Source: Streptomyces sp. V4I2
GTDB lineage: Bacteria > Actinomycetota > Actinomycetes > Streptomycetales > Streptomycetaceae
Length of the DNA: 64,000 nt
Assembly (NCBI RefSeq): GCF_030817655.1
Contig: NZ_JAUSZM010000003.1
Span: forward strand, 8,060,001 to 8,124,000
Direction of reading: 5' to 3'
The position numbers were made by a program, and so were the translations under genes. The notes under the pieces were generated by a model that saw only the letters and a program-made list of their open reading frames with translations, did not search any database and was not told where the DNA came from. Position 1 is the stretch's first letter. Each line of letters opens with the position of its first letter. This document shows positions 17,857-25,612 of the stretch, one piece after another.

Positions 17857-19482
17857 TCAGCGTGCGGCTGCCGCCCTGGCGGTCGGCGTCTTCCGGGAGT
17901 CGGCCGCCGGCCCGGGCCTCGGCTCCGGACGTGGTGCGCAGGCCGCGCGCCGCACCGGGAGCCGGCCCTCCAGCAGATACGCGTCCACGTGGCCGTTGAC
18001 GCAGGGGTTCGGCCCGCCGACGATGCCGTGCGTGCCGGAGTCCCGCTCGGTCACCAGCACGGAGCCCGACAGCCGCCGGTGCAACTCCAGGGCGCCGTCG
18101 TACGGAGTCGCCGCGTCCCGCTCACCGGCCAGGATCATCGTCGGCGGCAGCTCACCCGGACCGGTCCGCACGTCCAGGGGCTGCTGCCGGGGCGCCGGCC
18201 AGTAGGCGCACGGCAGGTTCATCCACACGTTGTCCCAGGTCTCGAACGGCGCCACGCGCGCCAGCCGCGTGTTGTCCCGGTCCCACACCCGCCACTCGGT
18301 CGGCCAGGGCGCGTCGTTGCACTCGACGGCCGTGTAGACCGCGTGCGCGTTCTCCGCCTCGGCCGCCGCCTCCGGATGCGGCCCGGCCTGCTGGATCAGC
18401 GGCTTCGGGTCGCCCTTCAGATACGCCGACAGCGCCTGCGCGCGGTGCGGCCAGTAGTCGTCGTAGTACCCGGCCGTGAGGAACGCCCCCTGCAACTGCC
18501 CGGGCCCCACCTTCCCGCCCGCCGGCTCCACGGCCAGCCGCGCCGCCGCCTTCTCGTAGCTGCGCAGCACCTCCTGGGCCGTGTCACCCAGCCCGTACAC
18601 GTCGTCGTGCTGGGCGATCCACTCCCTGAGGTCCGCCCAGCGGCCCTCGAACGCCGCCGACTGGCCGAGGTTGTTGCGGTACCAGATCTGGTCGGGGTCC
18701 GGGTTCACCGCCGAGTCGAACACCATCCGCCGCACGTGCGAGGGGAACAGCGTCGCGTACAGCGCCCCGAAGTAGGTGCCGTACGACGCGCCCATGAACG
18801 TCAGTCTCTCCTCGCCCAGCGCGGCGCGCAGCACGTCCAGGTCGCGGGCGTTGTTGAGGGAGGTGTAGTGCCGCAGCGCGCCGCCGGCCCGCTGCGCGCA
18901 ACCGCGCGCGTACGCCTTCGCCTGCGCGATGCGCTCCCTCTTGTACGACTCCGAGGGATGGGTCGGCGCCGGCGAGGGCGCCTTGTAGAACCGCTTGGGG
19001 TCCTCGCAGGACAGGGGCGCGGAACGGCCCACCCCGCGCGGCGCGTAGCCGACGAGGTCGTACGCCGCCGCCAGCCGCTTCCACTCGGGGAGCGCGCCGA
19101 TCAGCGGGAAGTACAGACCGGAGGCGCCCGGCCCGCCCGGGTTGTAGACCAGGGCGCCCTGCCGGGACACCCGGCGCTTGCTGTTGTGCGGGTCCTTGTG
19201 GGTGGCCCGGGTCCGGCTGACGGTCAGTTCGATCCGCTTGCCGTCGGGACGGGCGTAGTCGAGCGGGACGGACACCGTGCCGCACTGCACGCTGCCGGGC
19301 AGGTCCTCTCCCTTGGGGCAGGCGCCGAAGTCGATGCCCGCGGCCCGGGCCCGCGCCGCGGCCACCGCGGTACCGCGCACCTCGGCCGCGCCCGGCACGG
19401 CCGGGGCGCTGTCGGCCGGGGCGGCGGCGAGCGTGGTCAGGAGCAAGGACCCGGCAGCCGAGTAGAGGGCGGGGGCTCTCAT
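17857..19482 (-). CDS. Secreted alpha/beta-hydrolase, S33 tripeptidyl-aminopeptidase type
   Basis: A 541-aa secreted peptidase. A Sec-type signal peptide ends after about residue 25 (LLLTTLAAAPADSA). The oxyanion strand YNPGGPGASG is typical of the S33 tripeptidyl aminopeptidases, the nucleophile elbow is FMGASYGTYFG, the acid is in LAGERDAATPYDGA, and the histidine in DSGTHGIVGG. The C-terminal TAP-like region includes a Cys pair (NPCVNG, RRAACAP). It should remove N-terminal tripeptides from proteins outside the cell. ATG at 19482 has GAAGGGA eight bases upstream. The Pro/Arg/Ala-rich tail is probably disordered. Confidence 0.88.
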   Translation of the reverse strand: MRAPALYSAAGSLLLTTLAAAPADSAPAVPGAAEVRGTAVAAARARAAGIDFGACPKGEDLPGSVQCGTVSVPLDYARPDGKRIELTVSRTRATHKDPHNSKRRVSRQGALVYNPGGPGASGLYFPLIGALPEWKRLAAAYDLVGYAPRGVGRSAPLSCEDPKRFYKAPSPAPTHPSESYKRERIAQAKAYARGCAQRAGGALRHYTSLNNARDLDVLRAALGEERLTFMGASYGTYFGALYATLFPSHVRRMVFDSAVNPDPDQIWYRNNLGQSAAFEGRWADLREWIAQHDDVYGLGDTAQEVLRSYEKAAARLAVEPAGGKVGPGQLQGAFLTAGYYDDYWPHRAQALSAYLKGDPKPLIQQAGPHPEAAAEAENAHAVYTAVECNDAPWPTEWRVWDRDNTRLARVAPFETWDNVWMNLPCAYWPAPRQQPLDVRTGPGELPPTMILAGERDAATPYDGALELHRRLSGSVLVTERDSGTHGIVGGPNPCVNGHVDAYLLEGRLPVRRAACAPRPEPRPGPAADSRKTPTARAAAAR

Positions 19483-19609
19483 CGCGTATCCCTTCGGTGC
19501 ACGGCAGCAACAAAAGGGATATTTCGTTCCGTTGTGGGCGAAGGCAAGCACCGCCCGTCCGGTGTCGGACCCTATGCCTCCGTGCGCCCCCTGCGGGGCC
19601 CGCTGTCCG

Positions 19610-20392
19610 CTACCGCGCTTCGCGCCGGTACGGCTGCTCGCCGCCGTGGGCGAAGGCCGCGCGCAGGTCCGGTTCGCCGATCGCGCGGATGCCGTGGACG
19701 GCGACGGAGGTGAGATCCGTACGGTCGCCCCCGCCGGGTCGCCTGGTGAGGGCGCTGAGGAGGCGCTGGCCGGCCGGGGAGGCCCAGCGCGAGTACGGGT
19801 GGACCTCGATGCGTGCGATCGCGAGGCAGCTCAGGGTGAGCGCGAGCGGGAGCCCGAACCAGAGGGCGACCAGGTGCCGCGGCATGTCCGACTGGGCCGG
19901 CGTCAGCAGCGCGGCGGCGCCCAGCGCGGCGACGGCCACCACGGCGAGCTGCACCTGACGGATCCCCGCCGCGACCCCCGCCCGGGCCCCGTCGGGCACG
20001 GCGAGCCCCGCGCTGACCAGCCGGTCGGCGATGCCGCGCACCGCGTCCGTGGCGGCGGCGGTGGCCCGTACCGGCGCGATCAGCGACTGCCCCTCCGGCC
20101 CGATGGCCCCTATCACCGACCGTTCCAGGTCGTCCCGGCCGCGCGGGTCGACCACGGTCGCCCAGCCGGTGTGGGCGAGCAGCAGCCGCCGCTGGCGCGC
20201 CATGGAGACGAGGGCCAGGTCGGCGACCCGTCCGGGCCCGCCGGACAGGAACGCGGCCTCGTACAGCGTCAGATCGTGTACCCGGCCCGCGTCCGCGTCG
20301 ACGGCCGCCGCGCGTACGGCGGCCAGGCACAGCCGCGTACACGCCGTGCCGGCGGCGGCCCAGGCCAGCAGCAGGAGAAGGACCCAGTACAT
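19610..20392 (-). CDS. TIGR04222-type membrane protein
   Basis: A 260-aa protein with an N-terminal membrane segment (YWVLLLLLAWAAAGTA), a cytosolic region with the family hallmark LTLYEAAFLSGGPGRVADLALVSM, and two further membrane segments at about 147-165 and 172-193. This pattern matches TIGR04222, a family of unknown function. Homologues often end in a long Gly/Cys-rich tail and lie near DUF692 genes (from memory); here the C-terminus is short and has no Cys tail, and a DUF692 gene is at 22249 on the same strand. A DUF4142 gene lies 97 bases upstream, so they may be cotranscribed. Confidence 0.75.
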   Translation of the reverse strand: MYWVLLLLLAWAAAGTACTRLCLAAVRAAAVDADAGRVHDLTLYEAAFLSGGPGRVADLALVSMARQRRLLLAHTGWATVVDPRGRDDLERSVIGAIGPEGQSLIAPVRATAAATDAVRGIADRLVSAGLAVPDGARAGVAAGIRQVQLAVVAVAALGAAALLTPAQSDMPRHLVALWFGLPLALTLSCLAIARIEVHPYSRWASPAGQRLLSALTRRPGGGDRTDLTSVAVHGIRAIGEPDLRAAFAHGGEQPYRREAR

Positions 20393-20489
20393 GTGGATTT
20401 TCTATGCGACCGGGTCGGGGCGGCGCCATGCCTTGTTCACGATCCGGGCCAGGAGTTGCCGGTATGTGACGTTCCGGTCGGTGTCGCGG

Positions 20490-21299
20490 TCACTGATCCG
20501 GTGGGGGCGGCGGACTGGTGGCGGGCGGGGGGAGCGGATAGCTCGGGGATGCCGCCGGGGTCGCCGGGGTTGTTGGGGTCGCTGGGGTCACCGGGATCGC
20601 CGGGCTCGGGTCGGCGAGCGGGGCGGGCGGGGCCGGGGAGTTGGTGAGCGGGGGAGTGGAGCCGGCGGCCATCTCCTGGGCGAGGGCGTCGAAGTCGACG
20701 TAACCCGTGGCCTCCAGGACCTTGATGTGGTCCAGCACGGTCGTGTTCGCGTCGTCGGCGAGGGCCCGCACCAGGGAGTTGCGGGTACTGGCGCGCACCT
20801 GGGCGACGACCGAGAACACCTTGCCGTGCGCCAGCCGCAGGATGTTGGCGAAGTCCCGGTCGTAGGTCACGCCCTGGGCCGCGGTCAGCGTCTGGAGCCA
20901 CTGCTTCTGCTGCTCGTTGGGCTCGTTGGGCAGTGCGAGACCGAGCTCGGACGCGACGTCACGCACGCGTTCGTCCAGGAACATGTGCCCCTCGATGAGG
21001 TGCTGTCCCGCCGTCTTCACGGCCTGGGTGGTGCCCTTCTGCTGCGCCTGCTGTCCCGCGGGCAGCTCCCACAGTCCGGCCAGCCGGACCTTCGTGACGA
21101 ACTCGCGGTCGAGCCCGGACAGCGGACCGTACTTCGTCGACACGGTCTCGGCGTTCAGCACGTCCACGCCGGTCCCGGAACGGTCGGCGTACGACCAGAT
21201 CGGGAAGATCAGCGCCACGAGGGTCGCGGTCAGGCAGGTGATGATGAGACCGGTGCCGGTGAATATGCCTCTGCCGTTGATGGGGGGTCGGGGTCGCAT
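20490..21299 (-). CDS. DUF4142-family membrane-anchored protein
   Basis: A 269-aa protein with one N-terminal membrane anchor or uncleaved signal (residues 10-34), then a four-helix domain of the DUF4142 type: SGLDREFVTKVRLAGLWELP, the paired-helix region and the RDFANILRLAHGKVF motif. The last 45 residues are a Pro/Thr/Ser-rich low-complexity tail, probably passing through or lying on the cell wall. The ATG at 21299 has AGGAGG five bases upstream, which decides it over an upstream start at 21320. Members are ferritin-like helical bundles of unknown function. Confidence 0.8.
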   Translation of the reverse strand: MRPRPPINGRGIFTGTGLIITCLTATLVALIFPIWSYADRSGTGVDVLNAETVSTKYGPLSGLDREFVTKVRLAGLWELPAGQQAQQKGTTQAVKTAGQHLIEGHMFLDERVRDVASELGLALPNEPNEQQKQWLQTLTAAQGVTYDRDFANILRLAHGKVFSVVAQVRASTRNSLVRALADDANTTVLDHIKVLEATGYVDFDALAQEMAAGSTPPLTNSPAPPAPLADPSPAIPVTPATPTTPATPAASPSYPLPPPATSPPPPPDQ

Positions 21300-22248
21300 G
21301 GTGCCTCCTGCTTGCGGCACCGCACGCTAGTGCGTTTCGGGTGCGGGATTGACATGTTACTGCGGGGTCTACGCCAACTGCCGTACGGGGGCGAATGGTC
21401 GTATCGGGGGCGTTGCAGGGTCGATGGAGGAGGGGAGCGGGGTGCGTTTCGTGACAAACGCGGGTGAGGCGCGGGCGGGGTGTGGGCTGTCGTCGAGCGG
21501 TGTTAACCCCGGCACAGTCGGGGGTGGGGGGTGCGCCTAGTCGGGGTGCGGGGTGCGGCGTAGGGCGGTTGGGCGGTTGGCCGGTGCGGTGGGGTGCGCA
21601 GCCCGGCGTGGCGGGGTGCCGCCCGCGCCCACCCGTGCCGCCCTAGGCGGCACGATTGCCCGCGGACTGACGGCCTCGGCGCCCGCGTGCTGGGGGCTCG
21701 ACGTCCGCGGACTGCCGGCCCCGGCGCCCGCGTGCTGAGGGCTCGGGGTCCGCGTGCTGGGGGCTCGGCGTCTGCGGACTGGCGGCCCGGCGTCCGCGTG
21801 CTGGGGGCTCGGGATCCGCGGACTGGCGGGCCCGGCGTCCGCGGATCGGCGGGCTGGGATGGTCCTGGAGTGGCGGGTTGGGCAGCCTGTCGGTTGGCCG
21901 CGGACTGAGGACGTCGGCGTCTGCGGACCGGCGGCCTCGGCGCACGGGTCCTGGCCGGCTTGGTTGCGCGCGGAGAGGCGGCCTCGGCGTCTGCGGACCG
22001 GCTGCCTCGGCCGTTTGCGGTTTGGCGGCCTCGGCGTCCGCGTGCTGGCGGTTCCGGCGTCAGCGGATAGGCGGGTTCGGGTGCCTGTTGGTTGGCCGCC
22101 TCGGTTGTCCGGGTCGGCGGGCAGGGCTGGGCCTGGATTTGGGGTGGGCCGTCGTGGATTGGCGGTCTCCGCTGACCGCGGGTTGGTGGCCTGGGGCGAC
22201 CGCTGCGGGCGGCAGGGACTGCGCTCAGCAGGCGGCAGGGGCCTGCGC
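21300..22248. other. 949-base gene-less region
   Basis: No convincing gene on either strand. The right half is filled by the repeat array described separately; the left part (21300-21540) carries the probable promoter of the DUF4142 gene. Open frames through the region on both strands translate only to Arg/Pro/Gly/Ala-rich repeats that change frame with each unit, and none has a credible start with a ribosome site. Confidence 0.7.
21661..22083. repeat. Degenerate 22-23-bp tandem repeat array
   Basis: Units begin at 21661, 21684, 21706, 21729, 21751, 21773, 21795, 21817 and 21840, then continue less regularly at 21899, 21922, 21941, 21969, 21992, 22016, 22039 and 22062. Spacing is 22 or 23 bases for most pairs. 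Two alternating variants share the frame: GCGGACTGGCGGCC with a trailing TCGGCGTC, and GCGTGCTGGGGGCTCGGCGTC. Seventeen units are countable, with decay toward the right. A 22-bp period is not a multiple of three, so it is not a protein repeat. Confidence 0.75.
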
Positions 22249-23553
22249 TCAGCGTCGCAGCAGTGCCCGGCGTGTTGCTCGGGCCAGTCTTACCGTCGGT
22301 CGTTGGGAGCGCGGGGTCGATCCCGAGCGGTCGAGCCACCACTCGCGCAGGGCGCGTCGGGCCGCCGGGTTCTCCAGGCGGCCGGCGAGCAGGACGTGTT
22401 CGGCGAAGTCCAGGGCGTCGCGGCGGTAGCCGGCGGTCATCGGGTGGCCGGGGGCGTAGGCGAGGAAGGCGGGGCGGTAGGCGGTGCCGAGGATCTCCGG
22501 GAGTTCCGGGGCGATCTTGGCCACGACGTCCGCACGCTTTCCGGCGAGGGCCCGGGCCTGCACGCCCAGCCGTACCCGGTCGAAGCCTTCCGGTACGGGT
22601 GTCCCCGCGACCAGCGCGGACAGCAGGGCCGTCTGCGCGAGGGCGAGGCGCTGGCGGGTGAGGTCGTCGGCGGTCGTAGCCGGTGACGAGGGGGCGGGCG
22701 TCGGCGTACCGGCGGGCGCGGGCTTCGCGCCGCCCTTGGCCAGCGCCTCCCGTATCGACCCCAACTCGGCCTCCAGCTCGGCCGGTTCGGGGAAGTTCTC
22801 GTCCCGCTCCAGCAGGACGCCCGGTGGGGACACCCGGGACGCGAGGTCGGTCAGGATGTCGAGGACCGGGCGGGGGACCGGGTGGGCGTGGCTGTCGTGC
22901 CAGACACCGTCGCGTTCGAAGCCGCCCGCGACATGGACGTACGCGACGGCCTCCAGGGGCAGTTCGGCGAGCGCCTCGGCCGGGTCCTCGCCGCGGTTGA
23001 CGTGGTTGGTGTGCAGGTTCGCCACGTCGATCAGCAGACGTACGCCGGTCCGGTCGGCCAGCTCGTACAGGAACTGTCCCTCGGACATCTCCTCGCCGGG
23101 CCACGAGATGAGCGCGGCGATGTTCTCGACGGCGAGCGGCACCGGCAGCGCGTCCTGCGCGATGCGGATGTTCTCGCACAGCACGTCGAGGGCGTCCCGG
23201 GTGCGCGGGACGGGCAGCAGATGGCCGGCTTCCAGGCGCGGGGAGGCCGTCAGCGGCCAGCCCGCCCGGACGAACGCGATGTGCTCGGTGACCAGCGGCG
23301 AGCCCAGCGCCTCCGCGCGCTCGGCGAGGGCGGTCAGCCGGGCCTCGTCGGGGCGGTCCGCGCCGCCGAGGCCGAGCGAGACGCCGTGCGGGACCACCGT
23401 GACCCCGCGTTCGCGCAGCCGCAGCAGCGAGTCGGGGAGGTGCCCGGGGCACACGTTCTCGGCCACGGCCTCGACCCAGTCGATGCCGGGCATGCGCTCC
23501 ACGGCGTCCGCGATCTCGGGCCGCCAACCGATGCCCGTTCCCAGTCGCTTCAT
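22249..23553 (-). CDS. DUF692 multinuclear iron oxygenase-like protein with fused SCO6045-type C-terminal domain
   Basis: A 434-aa protein in two parts. Residues 1-275 are a DUF692 TIM barrel with the metal ligands in expected places: VPHGVSLGLGG, VTEHIAFVRAG, LAVENIAALISWP, LLIDVANLHTN, YVHVAGGFE, WHDSHAHPVP and LLERDENFP. This family (MbnB, TglH, ChrH, BufB) oxidises cysteines of peptides using two or three iron ions. After an Ala/Pro linker, residues about 300-410 form a helical domain (DRVRLGVQARALAGKRADVV, then YRRDALDFAEHVLL) that I match from memory to the C-terminal domain of S. coelicolor SCO6045; it may replace the separate partner protein. ATG 23553 follows GAGGAGGGG. Substrate unknown. 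Confidence 0.85.
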   Translation of the reverse strand: MKRLGTGIGWRPEIADAVERMPGIDWVEAVAENVCPGHLPDSLLRLRERGVTVVPHGVSLGLGGADRPDEARLTALAERAEALGSPLVTEHIAFVRAGWPLTASPRLEAGHLLPVPRTRDALDVLCENIRIAQDALPVPLAVENIAALISWPGEEMSEGQFLYELADRTGVRLLIDVANLHTNHVNRGEDPAEALAELPLEAVAYVHVAGGFERDGVWHDSHAHPVPRPVLDILTDLASRVSPPGVLLERDENFPEPAELEAELGSIREALAKGGAKPAPAGTPTPAPSSPATTADDLTRQRLALAQTALLSALVAGTPVPEGFDRVRLGVQARALAGKRADVVAKIAPELPEILGTAYRPAFLAYAPGHPMTAGYRRDALDFAEHVLLAGRLENPAARRALREWWLDRSGSTPRSQRPTVRLARATRRALLRR

Positions 23554-23767
23554 GGTCCCCTCCTCGGCTTCCTCCGGATCCGCGGTGCCGCCTCCTCGGG
23601 CGTGACGGAGGTATGGCCCCGCCGGGCGGCCCCGAACCCCTCCGCACGCTCCTTCAGAGCAACATTTGAGGTTCGGGCGGGCCTCGGGCAGTGCCTGGAG
23701 ATACGCGGGAGCCACCCCCGCTGTTCAATCAGCGGGCGAAAACGAGCGGCCGATACACCCCCGCCGG

Positions 23768-24484
23768 TCAGCGCAGTGCCGGGTGGTCGGCGACCACCGT
23801 GCACGATCCGGGTGCGATCTCGGTGAACCCGGCATCCCGCACCAACGGCAGCCCGAGCGTGGTGAGTTCGCCCCAGCGGCCGGGGTCCGCGGTCCGCACG
23901 GCCAGCGGGAAACCGGCGTCACGCCACCCGGCCCGCTCCTCCTGCGACAGCTCCCACCAGGCGAGCTGGGCACCGTGCCCGGCCTGCGCCATCGCCTTGC
24001 CGGCCGACATGTCCAGTTCCGGGTTCAGCCACAGCACGGGCACCGAGCCGTCCGCCGCCACGGGCGGCTCCGGGTCGTCGAGGTCCGTGCCGGACACCTG
24101 GAGCCGGGCCAGATCCTTCGGCCAGCCGTCCAACGGCACCGGCGGGAAGACCCTGACCTCCGCGGACTTCCCGGTGACGGTCACACCGGGCAACGCCTCG
24201 GCCCGCCGCCACTCCGCACCGCGGGCCCGCCGCACGACCTTGCGGATCCGGGCGTCCTGCCATGCGCGCACGGTCTCGGCCCAGTCGCCGTCCCCGAGGG
24301 ACCGCTCGTCGCTCAGCATCACGAGTACGGCACGGGCGGCGGTCTCCAGAGCGTCCGTACGGGCCGGGGGAGCGCCCCGCTCGATACGCACGACGAGCGG
24401 CAGCACGAACTGCGGTGCGACATCGCGCTCACCGGGCTCGGACCGGAAGGGGCTTTCGTTCACGGGCGTCGACTCATTGCTCAC
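23768..24484 (-). CDS. PTH2-family peptidyl-tRNA hydrolase-like protein
   Basis: A 238-aa protein. The C-terminal half carries the PTH2 signature: SAGKAMAQAGHGAQLAWWEL, then GFPLAVRTADPGRWGEL and the closing FTEIAPGSCTVVADHPAL. The N-terminal 120 residues (QFVLPLVVRIERGAPPARTDALETAARA) are an extension seen in actinobacterial homologues. PTH2 enzymes release peptides from peptidyl-tRNA; whether this long form does so is unproven. The start is taken as GTG 24484 (SNESTPVNESP). It lies 214 bases upstream of the DUF692 gene on the same strand and diverges from the zinc-ribbon gene at 24529. Confidence 0.8.
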   Translation of the reverse strand: MSNESTPVNESPFRSEPGERDVAPQFVLPLVVRIERGAPPARTDALETAARAVLVMLSDERSLGDGDWAETVRAWQDARIRKVVRRARGAEWRRAEALPGVTVTGKSAEVRVFPPVPLDGWPKDLARLQVSGTDLDDPEPPVAADGSVPVLWLNPELDMSAGKAMAQAGHGAQLAWWELSQEERAGWRDAGFPLAVRTADPGRWGELTTLGLPLVRDAGFTEIAPGSCTVVADHPALR

Positions 24485-24516
24485 CCGCACAGTCTGCCAA
24501 CCGGGGGACGGGAACC

Positions 24517-24522
24517 TACCCT
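24517..24522 (+). promoter_or_regulatory. -10 box for a leaderless zinc-ribbon transcript
   Basis: TACCCT followed by six bases and then ATG at 24529, with no ribosome binding site. The arrangement is identical to that upstream of rnd (8607-8612). Confidence 0.45.
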
Positions 24523-24528
24523 GGGTGT

Positions 24529-24708
24529 ATGAGCGAGGACTACTGCACGATCCGCGAGGCGCCGACACCGCCGAAGGCGGACGGGCCGCCGTACGCGGAG
24601 TGCGTCCTGTGCCGGAAGCCCACGGAGTACCCGGAGTCGTACAAGGGGATCACCCTGTGCCCGGTGTGCGAGTGGCAGGAGGCGCAGCGGACGGCCTGCT
24701 CGGGCTGA
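24529..24708 (+). CDS. Small zinc-ribbon-like protein
   Basis: A 59-aa protein with six cysteines. Two CxxC knuckles (AECVLCRKP and TLCPVCEWQ), 18 residues apart, would bind one zinc ion; two further cysteines sit near the ends (DYCTIRE, TACSG). Function unknown; such ribbons usually act in RNA, DNA or protein contacts. The transcript looks leaderless. The last 59 bases overlap, tail to tail, the 3' end of the polysaccharide deacetylase gene on the other strand. Confidence 0.8.
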   Translation: MSEDYCTIREAPTPPKADGPPYAECVLCRKPTEYPESYKGITLCPVCEWQEAQRTACSG

Positions 24709-25552
24709 GCGCCGCGTCCCCGATGAGCTCGGACACCTTCACGAACCGGTACCCCCGCTTCCGCAGTTCCGGCACGATCACGCGCACGGCCCGCTCGGTC
24801 GCCGGCGCCGCACTGCGCGTGCAGTGCATGACGACGACCGACCCCGGCCGCACCCCCTCCAGGACCTGCCGGGCCACGGCGTCCGCGTCCGTCGCGAACG
24901 CGTCCCCGCCGACCACGTCCCACTGCACGGCGGTGACCCCGGCCGGGGTCAGCGCTTTCAGGGCCTGGCGGTCGTAGCAGCCGCCGGGAAAGCGGAAGTA
25001 CGGCATCGGATCGGGCACCCCGGCCTCGCGGAACGCCCCGTACGCCCGCTCCACGTCCGCGCGCATCCGGTTCTCGGAGACGGTCGGCAGCCCGTAGCAG
25101 TCGTCGGTGAAGGCGTAGTGGCTGTAGGAGTGGTTGGCGACCTCGAAGAGCGGGTCCCGGCCGATGGAGCGGGCCTGGGCCGGGTACTCCTCGGCCCACC
25201 GGCCCGTCATGAACACCGTGGCCGACACCTTCAGCGCGCGCAGCGTCGCGATCAGCCGCGGATTGTCGAACCGCTCGCCCGTCGCCGCCCGGGGCCCCTG
25301 GCCGGCGGTCATGTCGGCGTCGAAGGTGAGCGCGACGGTCCTGTCCGAGGCGCGGTGAGGGCCGTTCTCGAAGACGGGGGTCAGGCCGGCCGGGCCGGGG
25401 GCGAGGGTCGGCGGCCGGGACGGGGTCGCCGAGGACGCGGAGGGGGCGGGGCGAGCGGGCTGGGGCGCCTGAGGAGTGCCGCAGGCGGCGAGAGCGGCGA
25501 GGGTGGCGGCAAGGCCGCAGGCGGTGGTGACACGACGTACGCGAGTGATCAC
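24650..25552 (-). CDS. Polysaccharide deacetylase lipoprotein (NodB domain, CE4)
   Basis: A 300-aa surface enzyme. The signal ends at a lipobox-like ALAACG (Cys24), then a Pro/Ser/Ala-rich linker leads to the NodB domain (about 70-280): VALTFDADMT is motif 1 with the two Asp, ANHSYSHYAF is the metal-binding motif 2 with two His, and FRFPGGCYD is motif 3. Members remove acetyl groups from peptidoglycan, chitin or xylan. Motif 1 reads TFDAD instead of the common TFDDG. The 3' end overlaps the convergent zinc-ribbon gene by 59 bases. Confidence 0.88.
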   Translation of the reverse strand: MITRVRRVTTACGLAATLAALAACGTPQAPQPARPAPSASSATPSRPPTLAPGPAGLTPVFENGPHRASDRTVALTFDADMTAGQGPRAATGERFDNPRLIATLRALKVSATVFMTGRWAEEYPAQARSIGRDPLFEVANHSYSHYAFTDDCYGLPTVSENRMRADVERAYGAFREAGVPDPMPYFRFPGGCYDRQALKALTPAGVTAVQWDVVGGDAFATDADAVARQVLEGVRPGSVVVMHCTRSAAPATERAVRVIVPELRKRGYRFVKVSELIGDAALSPSRPSAAPPATRTPGTG

Positions 25553-25612
25553 CGTAGGAACGTATGATGATCGTCTCGCTATGGGCGCAGGCGCGGCTGC
25601 TGTGTCACCCGG

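Noticed and set aside
21661..22083. CRISPR array
   Set aside because: Units are contiguous with no unique spacers, are degenerate, and no cas genes are present.
21503..23647. A 714-codon minus-strand open frame through the repeat array and the DUF692 gene
   Set aside because: In the gene part it is out of frame with the DUF692 protein, and in the repeat part it is Pro/Arg/Ala-rich with frame changes between units; no start with a ribosome site.
24529..24708. The six-cysteine protein as precursor peptide of the DUF692 enzyme
   Set aside because: The two CxxC knuckles fit a zinc ribbon, the gene is on the opposite strand about 1 kb from the DUF692 start with PTH2 in between, and it has no leader-like region.
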